Below the pieces are notes generated by a model. The model was not told where the DNA came from, searched no databases, and worked only from the letters and a program-made list of their open reading frames with translations. A stretch of DNA of 47,764 nt, taken from the NCBI RefSeq assembly GCF_002043095.1, contig NZ_MVOC01000041.1, positions 1-47,764 on the forward strand, given 5' to 3'. Within the stretch, counting starts at the first letter, position 1, and each line of letters starts with the position of its first letter. The translations under genes were made by a program, and so were the position numbers. Shown here one piece after another: positions 7,451-14,512 of this stretch. This DNA is from Mycobacterium sp. AT1 (GTDB taxonomy: Bacteria; Actinomycetota; Actinomycetes; Mycobacteriales; Mycobacteriaceae).

Positions 7451-8002
7451 TCGATCGCGGCGAATCTCGCGAACCGGGCGCTGTTCGGTGTAGGGCAGCG
7501 ACCTGGTGACGCGCAGTGAGGCGACGTTGTCGTGCCAGGCGCGGGTGCAAGCGGTGTCGCCGTTCAAACCGGCGAAGATCAGGTGCAGTGCCGCCTGACG
7601 CATCTCCCGGCCGAGCCCGCGACCCTGGTACCGGCGGCCGATCCACGAGCCCGTCGTCACGGTGCGGGCGGTGGGAAAGTGTTCGGCGCTGAGCGTGCAG
7701 ACGCCCAAGAGGGTGCCGTCTCGGTGACGGGTCGCGAGGTTGAGAGTCCAACGCTCAGTGGTGGTGTCGGCTCTACAGCGCCAGAAGTACCGCACCGCGT
7801 CGCGCTGCAGAGCCGGCGGCGGAACGTCGGTCCACGGCTCGGAGAACGGCATGGTCTCCGGATCGTGAATCCCTTGCGCGGCCAGATCGGCGAGTTCGCC
7901 GGCAACGTCGTCGGTCACGTAGCGCAGCGACAGGCGCGGAGTCGACACGTGGAGGTCGAACAGCGGCCAGATCGCGGCGGTCACGCTGTCATCGGATCGC
8001 AT
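7283..8002 (-). CDS. GNAT-family N-acetyltransferase (RimJ-type)
   Basis: The 239-residue product has the RimJ/RimL-like layout: HVSTPRLSLRYVTDD at the start, then TERWTLNLATRHRDGTLLGVCTL. The acetyl-CoA loop is SWIGRRYQGRGLGREMRQAALHLIF, containing the Q/RxxGxG/A motif. It probably acetylates an amine on a protein terminus or small molecule; the acceptor cannot be predicted. The ATG at 8002 was chosen; a TTG at 8020 and a GTG at 7984 are alternatives and none has a good ribosome site. Its last 55 or so codons are duplicated at 10-177. Its stop overlaps the start of a truncated downstream gene. Confidence 0.88.
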   Translation of the reverse strand: MRSDDSVTAAIWPLFDLHVSTPRLSLRYVTDDVAGELADLAAQGIHDPETMPFSEPWTDVPPPALQRDAVRYFWRCRADTTTERWTLNLATRHRDGTLLGVCTLSAEHFPTARTVTTGSWIGRRYQGRGLGREMRQAALHLIFAGLNGDTACTRAWHDNVASLRVTRSLPYTEQRPVREIRRDRPDTMLAFTMDRDQWQTVARSDIQLAGTESAREFLGVPTPPQIGNPANSADTIVTL

Positions 8003-8063
8003 CCGGGGTGACGAGCGCAACCCCTTTCGTGGCGTGGTCGACCTCCGGCGCTACCGTGGAGGG

Positions 8064-8507
8064 GTGTCCCGAGACAAACCTCTGGGCTTCGACCTGCAAA
8101 CAGACCGGGCCACGTCGGCGCGCATGCAGCGCCAACGCCGACGTGACACGTCGATCGAGGTGGCGTTGCGGTCGCGTCTGCACGAGGCCGGGCTGAGGTA
8201 TCGGATTCATCAGCGGCCGTTGCCCGGTCTGCGGCGCGAAGCCGACATCGTCTTTCGGCGAGCCAAGGTGGCGGTCTTCGTGGACGGGTGTTTTTGGCAT
8301 GGCTGCCCGCTGCACTCCACGAAACCGAAGCGCAACAACGACTTCTGGGCGGCGAAGATCGAGGGGAACAGTGCGAGGGATCGGGCGACCGACGAGGCTC
8401 TGCGCGATGCCGGCTGGGTGCCCGTCCGGGTGTGGGAACACGAATCCGCAGAGGACGCCGCCGCGACGGTTCGGCAGATCGTCGAAAGCCGTTCAGGCCG
8501 AAGTTGA
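8064..8507 (+). CDS. vsr: very short patch repair endonuclease
   Basis: The 147-residue product is a Vsr-family mismatch endonuclease, which nicks at T:G mismatches made by deamination of 5-methylcytosine. Diagnostic segments are the N-terminal MQRQRRRDTSIEVALRSRL helix, the metal-binding Asp61 in READIVF, and the family signature VFVDGCFWHGCP at 71-82. FWAAKIEGNSARDR and GWVPVRVWEHE follow. The GTG at 8064 gives the usual family length; a GTG at 8034 is possible. It converges on the endonuclease gene with a 15-bp 3' overlap and clearly belongs with the C5 methyltransferase at 9443-10654, whose damage it would repair. Confidence 0.92.
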   Translation: MSRDKPLGFDLQTDRATSARMQRQRRRDTSIEVALRSRLHEAGLRYRIHQRPLPGLRREADIVFRRAKVAVFVDGCFWHGCPLHSTKPKRNNDFWAAKIEGNSARDRATDEALRDAGWVPVRVWEHESAEDAAATVRQIVESRSGRS

Positions 8508-9398
8508 TTCGACGAACTCGCGGAGCGGGTTCATGTCGTGTTCCCACAGGATTGTCACGCCTCGGTCTTGGGCAGTAACGAGGCAGGACAGGTCGAACAC
8601 CCCGGCCAGGATCACGCCGGTGAGAGCTTGGCTGCCGAAGTGCGCACGCCAAGCGTCGGACTTGCCGCCGACCTCGCGGTTGACGCGCTTCCAGCCGTTC
8701 TTCGGGCCGTTGGACACCTTGCATTCGAGCGCGAGCAGCCGGCCGTCGAACAGTCGGGCCGGCACGTCGCACTTCGCTCCGGCGAGTCGGCGTTCCCGAC
8801 TGTAGCCACCGCGTGGCATGTCGTCGATGAATTGGATTGGCGCGCGGGAGACTTCGAGCGTCAAGCCCGCATCGTCGAGTGTCTTCGCCGTCATCGTCTC
8901 CTGGCGGGACGAGGCCTCACCGCGTCGTTCCGTACCGGTCTGTTGGGCGGCCCAGAGCACTGTCGTGGCCATGATCGCCATTTCCCGCTCGTCCGGCCAC
9001 GGCGGCCGCCCCTGTGCGAGCCAGGGGAACCGCACCGGGTCGACGACGACGCGAATCGCCTCCGCCGTGTCCTCGGCGTAGTCCGGCGGCACGGAGCGAA
9101 ACTTCGGACCGCCGACGAGGGTCCACAGATCCTCCTGGCTGATCGGCGGCCCGCACAGATAACGGCAGGCCTGCCAGGCCTGCGGATCGGCCTTGAAGAC
9201 GGCGCCGGTGAGGTTCTGGATGTCGTCGGACGCCTCGAAGACCTGCTCGACCCGTGGCCGGAGTTGGTTGTACATGCGCTGGAAGGCCTTGGGGCCCTCC
9301 TCGCGGCGGAGGTGGGTGAAGGCGTCCTCGGCGGTGTCGCGGGCGGCCTTCAATTCCGCTGCCGTCCACTGGGGCGGGGCGACGAACGTTGGCGACAC
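8493..9398 (-). CDS. type II restriction endonuclease, XamI-like
   Basis: The 301-residue product has a PD-(D/E)XK-type core: Asp211 in KCDVPARLFDGR, then E225-C-K227 in LLALECKVSN. The region NGWKRVNREVGGKSDAWRAHF and VILAGVFDLSCLVTAQDRG resembles the XamI endonuclease family as I remember it. It should cut DNA at the site protected by the adjacent methyltransferase, which ends 44 bp upstream. The GTG at 9398 is the likely start, because upstream in-frame sequence is antisense-like and overlaps the methyltransferase gene. XamI itself is known for GTCGAC, but specificity cannot be assumed here because the partner methylase is a C5 enzyme. Confidence 0.7.
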   Translation of the reverse strand: MSPTFVAPPQWTAAELKAARDTAEDAFTHLRREEGPKAFQRMYNQLRPRVEQVFEASDDIQNLTGAVFKADPQAWQACRYLCGPPISQEDLWTLVGGPKFRSVPPDYAEDTAEAIRVVVDPVRFPWLAQGRPPWPDEREMAIMATTVLWAAQQTGTERRGEASSRQETMTAKTLDDAGLTLEVSRAPIQFIDDMPRGGYSRERRLAGAKCDVPARLFDGRLLALECKVSNGPKNGWKRVNREVGGKSDAWRAHFGSQALTGVILAGVFDLSCLVTAQDRGVTILWEHDMNPLREFVESTSA

Positions 9399-9442
9399 CA
9401 GGCCGAGTCTGCCATTGGGCCGCCTGGCGTCCGGCCGACACG

Positions 9443-10654
9443 CTACTTGTCGGCGAGGATCCTGGTGCGCAGGCTTCCGTTGACCCGGTGCTCCGCCTCG
9501 GTGTAGCGAACGCGCTTGGTCAAATAGTCGGGCCACGGCGGCATCGGCGGTGGTGTGTCGGCGGGGCCGTTGCGGACCGACTCGAGCAGGGTGCGGCCGA
9601 TGGCTTCCACCGCGTCGATCTGAACGGCGTTGCCGATGTGACGGAAGAAGTTGCCGGTCTTGCCGGCGAATCGCCAGTCGCGCGGAAAGCCTTGCAGCGC
9701 AGCGCATTCCTGCCACGTCAGGCGTCGAATGTCGTGGTCCTCGGGCAGCCTGATCCAGTCGGGCGTCGATGCGGTCCTGATGGTACGCGACGGCAGGCCC
9801 AGGTCGGCGAGGAACGCGTCCTGCCGGTAGCCCCACTGCCCGCCAGGGCGGTTGTTCATCACGCGGCCCTTCGTGCGGAGGCCGGTGCCAGGGGTCAGCT
9901 GCCGCAGCGCGTCGCCGTCGATTCCATTGGGTCGGACGACGGCGTCGTACTGCGCGGGCGGCAGCGAGTCGAGGAGCTCGCCGAGCGACACCCACGGTTT
10001 GAGTCCGTTCTCGCCGTATCGGTGATGGGTGGGCTCGGGGAACTCCGGAAGCTCGTGGTCCGCGGTGGCGATCAGGTAGAGACGGACGCGGCGTTGCGCG
10101 GCGCCGTAGTCGGCGGCGTTGAGCGTGGCTATGCGACTGGAGTAGCCGAGGTCGCGGAGGTCGTGCTGGATGCTGCGCAGGACCTCGCCGGGTGCGCCCT
10201 TCGGACCGACCGCGGTGACGAGCCCGCGGACGTTCTCGAACAGCACGTAGCGCGGCTGGAGTTCCTCGACGAGGCGAATCATGTGGGCGATCAGCTGGCC
10301 ACGGGAGTCCTTGAGGCCCTTCTGGTGACCCGCCGAAGACCAGGGCTGACACGGTGGCCCGCCGGCCAGCAGGTCGGGGCGCCAGTCGGCGGCGGCGGTG
10401 CGTGGACGCAGCTCGTCGGCGGTCAGCGTCGCGACGTCCTTCTCGATCAGGGCGGTCTTGGCCAGGTGCTTGCCGCGTCGGCCCTTGATCGGGATGCCGG
10501 CGGCCTTGCTGGCGCGGAGGGTCTCCATGGCGTCCTGGGCGTGGTCGGTCGCGACGACGACGTCCCAACCAGCGCGTTCGAGTGCGATGTCGAAACCGCC
10601 GGCCCCGGCGAACAGGCTCACCACCTGAGCCTTGCGCGTACTACGCGGTGCCAC
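9443..10654 (-). CDS. DNA (cytosine-5)-methyltransferase
   Basis: The 403-residue product carries the C5 methyltransferase motifs in order: motif I FAGAGG (15-20) binding S-adenosylmethionine, motif IV GGPPCQPWS with catalytic Cys102, motif VI ENVRG (140-144), motif VIII AAQRRVRLYLI, and motif X FFRHIGNAV near the end. The variable target-recognition region lies around 215-310. It protects host DNA from the endonuclease encoded next. The GTG at 10654 is supported by GGAAGGGG five bases upstream. A 14-bp palindrome lies 20 bp upstream of the start codon. Neighbours: endonuclease downstream, vsr beyond it. Confidence 0.95.
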   Translation of the reverse strand: MAPRSTRKAQVVSLFAGAGGFDIALERAGWDVVVATDHAQDAMETLRASKAAGIPIKGRRGKHLAKTALIEKDVATLTADELRPRTAAADWRPDLLAGGPPCQPWSSAGHQKGLKDSRGQLIAHMIRLVEELQPRYVLFENVRGLVTAVGPKGAPGEVLRSIQHDLRDLGYSSRIATLNAADYGAAQRRVRLYLIATADHELPEFPEPTHHRYGENGLKPWVSLGELLDSLPPAQYDAVVRPNGIDGDALRQLTPGTGLRTKGRVMNNRPGGQWGYRQDAFLADLGLPSRTIRTASTPDWIRLPEDHDIRRLTWQECAALQGFPRDWRFAGKTGNFFRHIGNAVQIDAVEAIGRTLLESVRNGPADTPPPMPPWPDYLTKRVRYTEAEHRVNGSLRTRILADK

Positions 10655-10673
10655 CGCAACCCCTTCCGTGCAT

Positions 10674-10699
10674 CGAACGGCCGTTCGACATCAGGTATA
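10674..10699 (-). promoter_or_regulatory. palindrome and -10-like hexamer upstream of the methyltransferase gene
   Basis: CGAACGGCCGTTCG (10674-10687) is a perfect 14-bp palindrome. It lies between the ribosome site of the methyltransferase gene and a TATACC hexamer on the minus strand (10694-10699) that could be its -10 box. This placement suits autorepression by the methyltransferase or an unlinked controller. No matched -35 is evident. Confidence 0.45.
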
Positions 10700-10776
10700 C
10701 AGCCTCGCACCGACAAGAATCCCATGCCATTGTCGTCGACGGCCGCCCCGTTCGGGGGACGCGCGCCGTAACCGGG

Positions 10777-11061
10777 TCACCACCAGATGGCGACGGCGCA
10801 CGCGATCCCGAGCGCCGCGGTGACCGCCCCCGTGAGAGCGACGGCCCACCCTGCCGGCTCGACGTCGCCGCCCGCGTCGCTCAGTCGGCTGCGGCGGACG
10901 AGGGCTGCCATCGCGGCTCCGAACAGTGCGACGAGCGCGATGATCGCGTGCCCGTGCACCAGCGTCTCCCCGGAGCGGAAGGCCAGCAGGATGCCGACGG
11001 CCATGAAGCTGAATGCAGTTCTCTCCCAACCGAGGTGAGTCCGTTGCCGTTGCAGGCTCAC
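10777..11061 (-). CDS. DUF202 small membrane protein
   Basis: The 94-residue product has the DUF202 N-terminal signature RQRTHLGWERTAFSFMAVGI followed by hydrophobic segments (IIALVALFGAAMAAL and a C-terminal WAVALTGAVTAALGIACAVAIW), giving three predicted membrane helices. The GTG at 11061 overlaps the stop of the next DUF202 gene (GTGA). It is probably the last gene of the operon starting at the FAD oxidoreductase. Function of the family is unknown. Confidence 0.75.
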   Translation of the reverse strand: MSLQRQRTHLGWERTAFSFMAVGILLAFRSGETLVHGHAIIALVALFGAAMAALVRRSRLSDAGGDVEPAGWAVALTGAVTAALGIACAVAIWW

Positions 11062-11414
11062 GGCTGGCTCAGCAGAATCATGACGAGCACCGCCACACAC
11101 GTGACGAGCAGAAAGACCGTCAGCGCGACAGGCAGCCGGGTCGGCGGCAGGACGTCGTCTTCCCGCATCGCGCGCTGCACCTGCTGCCAACGGCGCACCG
11201 ACGCCACCGCCATCAGCGCACCCGCGGCCACCAGCAGTGTCGCCAACCCGTGCCGACCCCACGACACCGGAAACGGGGGAAGCAACTGGGCGACCGCTAC
11301 GCCACCGGCGATCAAGGCCAGCGCCGTCCTGATCCAGGCCAGGAAGGTGCGTTCGTTGGCGAGGGTGAAACGGTAGTCGGGCTCGGTCCCTCGTTCCGCG
11401 TGTGGTGCGGTCAT
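11058..11414 (-). CDS. DUF202 (YidH-like) membrane protein
   Basis: The 118-residue product has the stronger YidH-like signature (DYRFTLANERTFLAWIRTALALIAGGVAV) and three predicted membrane helices. Its ATG overlaps the FAD oxidoreductase stop by 4 bp (ATGA), and its stop overlaps the start of the second DUF202 gene. Two different DUF202 proteins side by side suggest a heteromeric membrane complex; that is inference. Confidence 0.85.
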   Translation of the reverse strand: MTAPHAERGTEPDYRFTLANERTFLAWIRTALALIAGGVAVAQLLPPFPVSWGRHGLATLLVAAGALMAVASVRRWQQVQRAMREDDVLPPTRLPVALTVFLLVTCVAVLVMILLSQP

Positions 11415-12451
11415 GCGCCGTACCGTAACCAAATGGGCAGGCACTGGTCGAGTTGTTGCGCGAACTTCTCCAGGCCGACGCGGTGTTCGGTGTTTCCCGT
11501 AGGGTCCACTCGCTGACCGGGAAACGCGATGCCGATGCCGAAGAGGCCAGGGGCGACGATCCCGTTGGCGGGATTGTGCCGCAACGGACCCCACTGCGGC
11601 GCATCGACTCTGCGCGGCTCGAATCCGACGGTGTAGACCACCCGATCGCACTGCCCGAGTAGTTCCCCGAATCGGGGATCGTCGACGTGGCAACGCTTTA
11701 GGCGATCGGGTAGCCGACCGTCGACGTTGTCGCGTGCCCACTGGGCCGCGTTGCCCTTGAGCCCGGTGTCGTCGAACAACGTCCAGTCCTCGAACTCGAC
11801 GGCGTAGCGCAACGGGTGTTGGTAGAAGTTCACGATCTTCGCCACCGGCTGGGCCAGCAGATTGGGCAGGGCAATCATCGTCGAGTGCGACGAGCCAAAC
11901 ACGGCGACCGTCGCCCCCTCGAGGCTTTCCGTCGCCAACTTCTGCGGGTCGACGACGACGTCGAGAGGGATCTCGTGAAGTCCGGGATGGGAGAGCGTGC
12001 GTGGGTCGGACCCGATGGCCATGACCACGTTGTCGGAGGTGAGGACGGACTGTTCGGTGTGCACCGCCCAACGTCGCTCGCTCAACTCCAGCCGGGTGGC
12101 CCTCGTCTTGTGAGCGGCGACCCGGCCGGTCAGCCGCCCGGTGATCCAGTGCAGCGGCTCCGCCACGGCTCCGAGCAGACACGTGTCGCGCGGATCGACC
12201 CCACGGATCTGGAAGTCTGGTGCATTGGCGAAGTCGAACGCCGGCGTCGACTCGAGGAAGCGCAGGAAGCTGCTGGTGCGGGTGTTGCTCGACACCACGG
12301 ACCACTTGGTTCCGAAGTCACCCACCACGAATTCCGGATCCACCCAGGCGATCTCACGTGCAGGCACGCCGCAGTCGATCAGCCGGCCCACTGTGGCAAT
12401 CCCGGCGGGGCCTGCACCGAGGACTGTCCACCGGTAATGCGTCGTAGCCAT
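11411..12451 (-). CDS. FAD/NAD(P)-binding oxidoreductase
   Basis: The 346-residue product has an N-terminal dinucleotide-binding fold (TVLGAGPAGIATVGRLID, about 8-25) and a second NAD(P)-type Rossmann segment (ATVAVFGSSHSTMIALPNLL, around 190). The FAD-side C-terminal motif is GLFGIGIAFPG. The overall plan resembles flavin monooxygenases and related pyridine nucleotide oxidoreductases. No disulphide CxxxxC motif is seen, so it is not a reductase of that type. The ATG at 12451 is chosen (AAAGG about nine bases upstream) over an in-frame GTG at 12559. The gene sits downstream of lysR and is coupled to the DUF202 genes; substrate unknown. Confidence 0.75.
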   Translation of the reverse strand: MATTHYRWTVLGAGPAGIATVGRLIDCGVPAREIAWVDPEFVVGDFGTKWSVVSSNTRTSSFLRFLESTPAFDFANAPDFQIRGVDPRDTCLLGAVAEPLHWITGRLTGRVAAHKTRATRLELSERRWAVHTEQSVLTSDNVVMAIGSDPRTLSHPGLHEIPLDVVVDPQKLATESLEGATVAVFGSSHSTMIALPNLLAQPVAKIVNFYQHPLRYAVEFEDWTLFDDTGLKGNAAQWARDNVDGRLPDRLKRCHVDDPRFGELLGQCDRVVYTVGFEPRRVDAPQWGPLRHNPANGIVAPGLFGIGIAFPGQRVDPTGNTEHRVGLEKFAQQLDQCLPIWLRYGA

Positions 12452-12551
12452 GGGGAGCGCGCCTTTCGTCGTACCTGATGTGATGCCGGACGGCGCCACG
12501 CATTCCATGGTCGACGTAGCGGGCGCTCGGCAGTAGCGGCCGCGACGTTGT

Positions 12552-12578
12552 GAACTCACAAGCTGGCTTTGTGAGTTC
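12552..12578. promoter_or_regulatory. inverted repeat GAACTCACAA-N7-TTGTGAGTTC, candidate LysR site
   Basis: Two perfect 10-bp arms (12552-12561 and 12569-12578) flank a 7-base spacer, between the end of lysR and the start of the FAD oxidoreductase gene. A closely related sequence with the same spacing lies upstream of lysR (13596-13622). The match makes an operator more likely than a terminator, and there is no U-tract. Confidence 0.6.
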
Positions 12579-12589
12579 TGGGCGACCTG

Positions 12590-13534
12590 TCAGGTGGCGG
12601 AGGTGCCGCGCTGCAGCCGCTGCATCGTCTGGATGTGGCCAAGGAGGTCGCGAACCGCGCCCGCCGGCGGCATCCGGCCACCGACCCAAATGGCCCGAAG
12701 TTGGCGTCGCAGATCCAGTTCGGGGGTTGAGACCTCCCGCAGCCGGCCGAAGGCGAGATCGTCGGCGATCGACAGTCGGCTCATCACGGCGGGCGCCTGG
12801 CTGGACAAGACGGCCGCCCGGACCGCCGCAGCCGAGGAGAGCTCGAGGACCGGCGGCGCCTGCTGCTCGAGATCGCATCCCGCATGCTGGAGTGCGGCGA
12901 TCAGCGAATCGCGGGTACCCGAACCGGTTTCACGCGAAATGAGGGGCGTCTGCGCGAGTTCGGCTGGGCCGACCGGCCGTGGGCGTCGTGCCCACTTGTG
13001 GTCGGGGGCCACCACGACCACCAACTCGTCAGATTCCACCACCTTGCTACGCAAATTCATTGGTGTGGAGGGGCTTTCGATGAATCCGACGTCCGCCGCA
13101 CCGTCGGTGACGTCGGCGACGGCGTGACTGCTGTTGGTGGCTGTCAACGTCACCTCGGGGACGGGTGTCCCGCGGCGTGCCGCCGCCGTCCGCAAGGACA
13201 TCAGCCAGCGTGGCAACAGCTGCTCGGCGATTGTCTGACTGGCCGATATCTTGATGCGGCTGCGGGCATCTGAGCGTAGTGACGCCAACCCGGCGTCCAC
13301 GTGATGGGCGACGTCGAGCAGTTGGTGAGCCCATTCGGCGACGACCACGCCTGCGGGCGTCAGCTGGGAGCCGCGAGGCGTCCTGACGGCGAGCTGCACG
13401 CCGATGCGGGCCTCCACCGACGCCAATCGTGCCGACACCGCCTGTTGGGTCAGGCCGACCTTCTTGGCGGCCGCACCGAGGCTGCCCGTTTCGGCGATGG
13501 CCAGCAGCACCTCGAACTCGGTGAGGTCGGGCAT
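12590..13534 (-). CDS. LysR-family transcriptional regulator
   Basis: The 314-residue product has the LysR winged-helix domain at its N-terminus (FEVLLAIAETGSLGAAAKKV, then GLTQQAVSARLASVEARIGV and the TPRGSQLTPAG wing). The effector-binding fold follows, with SHAVADVTDGAADVGFIESP in the first lobe and LISRETGSGTRDSLIAAL in the second. The ATG at 13534 directly precedes the DNA-binding domain; an ATG at 13552 is also possible. It is divergent from two exported-peptide genes and lies upstream of the FAD/DUF202 genes on its own strand. Matching inverted repeats on both sides suggest that it controls itself and those genes. Confidence 0.88.
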   Translation of the reverse strand: MPDLTEFEVLLAIAETGSLGAAAKKVGLTQQAVSARLASVEARIGVQLAVRTPRGSQLTPAGVVVAEWAHQLLDVAHHVDAGLASLRSDARSRIKISASQTIAEQLLPRWLMSLRTAAARRGTPVPEVTLTATNSSHAVADVTDGAADVGFIESPSTPMNLRSKVVESDELVVVVAPDHKWARRPRPVGPAELAQTPLISRETGSGTRDSLIAALQHAGCDLEQQAPPVLELSSAAAVRAAVLSSQAPAVMSRLSIADDLAFGRLREVSTPELDLRRQLRAIWVGGRMPPAGAVRDLLGHIQTMQRLQRGTSAT

Positions 13535-13595
13535 GCGCGAACTGAGGGGCATGACGTGAATGCAAGCACAGCGCGACGCATGCCGCAGGGGCTTG

Positions 13596-13622
13596 CCGCT
13601 CACAACGAGCCCTTGTGGGTTC
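13596..13622. promoter_or_regulatory. second LysR-type inverted repeat upstream of lysR
   Basis: The sequence has CTCACAA (13599-13605), a 7-base spacer and TTGTGGGTTC (13613-13622). It shares CTCACAA-N7-TTGTG-R-GTTC with the repeat at 12552-12578. It lies in the lysR divergent promoter region, about 60 bp from the lysR start and 90 bp from the start at 13709, as expected for a LysR autoregulatory site. Confidence 0.55.
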
Positions 13623-13708
13623 ACAGGAGTGAGCCGTCTACCGGATGTCATCACGCGGGCGAAACATGAGAACCAGCACCTCACAACCCAATTCAGGAGG
13701 CACTCGAC

Positions 13709-13930
13709 ATGAAACACGTAAACGCGATCAAGGGCGGGGTCGGCTTCGCCACCGCATGTGCGGTCGCGGCGATCGGGGTCGCGATCGGGCTGGCCCCGAC
13801 TGCTGGCGCCAGTACCGATCCAGACCTCCCCTACGGCGCCACCCCGACGACCTCGACCGCGCCGACGTACCACGTCGACGACCAGGACGAGGTGGATACG
13901 TCAGGAGGATTCGTCGATCGCCCATTCTGA
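13709..13930 (+). CDS. small exported peptide
   Basis: The 73-residue product has a signal peptide ending near residue 33 (GFATACAVAAIGVAIGLAPTAGA) and a short acidic, Thr/Pro-rich mature part (YGATPTTSTAPTYHVDDQDE) ending in RPF. No Cys is present in the mature part. GGAGG lies a few bases upstream of the ATG. It is divergent from lysR with the candidate operator between them, and 52 bp upstream of another exported peptide. No family recognised. Confidence 0.65.
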   Translation: MKHVNAIKGGVGFATACAVAAIGVAIGLAPTAGASTDPDLPYGATPTTSTAPTYHVDDQDEVDTSGGFVDRPF

Positions 13931-13982
13931 GCCCCCGCCACCGACCGCTGACATACATCATCATCACCACGAGGAGATCGAC

Positions 13983-14189
13983 ATGAAGGTTCATCACATC
14001 GGCGCATTACTGGCCGCGGCCGCCGCGGCGACGACGATCGCCGCCGCTCCAGCCGCCTTGGCGGACGTGATCGTGGTCCAACATCCCGGCAATGCCGAGA
14101 TCACCACCACACCAGGTGCGGCCGTGAAGCACGCAGCAGAGCTTCAGGAACCCTTCGGTGACGGACCGTTCTTGGTATTCCACCACTGA
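13983..14189 (+). CDS. small exported peptide
   Basis: The 68-residue product has a signal peptide (HHIGALLAAAAAATTIAAAPAALA) and a mature peptide of about 40 residues (DVIVVQHPGNAEITTTPGAA...). GAGGAGA lies five bases upstream of the ATG. It shares size and layout, but not obvious sequence, with the preceding gene and is probably cotranscribed with it. Function unknown. Confidence 0.65.
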   Translation: MKVHHIGALLAAAAAATTIAAAPAALADVIVVQHPGNAEITTTPGAAVKHAAELQEPFGDGPFLVFHH

Positions 14190-14271
14190 CCCGTTGGGCC
14201 GCGGTGTGCGGTGCGACCCGGGTGCCGCACACCGGGAGACCTGGTGGAGAACAGCGTGACGCAACTCAACG

Positions 14272-14345
14272 TGGAGCCGATGACGGGAATCGAACCCGCG
14301 TATTCAGCTTGGGAAGCTGATGTTCTGCCATTGAACTACATCGGC
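14272..14345 (-). tRNA. tRNA-Gly (anticodon CCC)
   Basis: The minus strand folds as a complete 74-nt cloverleaf: acceptor GCCGATG/CATCGGC, D arm GTTC-AATGGCA-GAAC, anticodon stem TCAGC/GCTGA with loop TTCCCAA, and T arm GCGGG-TTCGATT-CCCGT. The 3' CCA is encoded (14272-14274). The loop places CCC at positions 34-36, reading GGG glycine codons. No integrase or element is attached to it here. Confidence 0.95.
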
Positions 14346-14410
14346 CTGACCAGCCGGGCTGGTGATCACGAAGGTTAGCACCCCCGGTCACCGGGCTTGA
14401 TCGGAGTAGT

Positions 14411-14437
14411 GGCCTGCAGCCCTGGCGGCTGCAGGCC
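14411..14437. terminator. 11-bp perfect hairpin, likely transcription terminator
   Basis: GGCCTGCAGCC (14411-14421), a 5-base loop and GGCTGCAGGCC (14427-14437) form a perfect GC-rich stem without a U-tract. It lies 76 bp downstream of the LLM oxidoreductase stop (leftward) and upstream of tRNA-Gly, so it probably terminates the oxidoreductase transcript. Confidence 0.6.
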
Positions 14438-14512
14438 GAGTGTGAAGTTGTGTGACGGTTGAGTGCGGAATGTGGTGAACAACTGCACGTTCGGCGGCCG
14501 CGCGGTTCGCCG

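Noticed and set aside
8493..10568. Single 691-codon frame covering both the endonuclease and most of the methyltransferase region
   Set aside because: The part upstream of about 9398 is Arg/Pro-rich shadow of the methyltransferase gene, which has all its motifs in another frame; only the last 301 codons are the endonuclease.
14272..14345. tRNA-Gly as an integration site
   Set aside because: No integrase, no repeated tRNA 3' end and no element-like genes were seen next to it.
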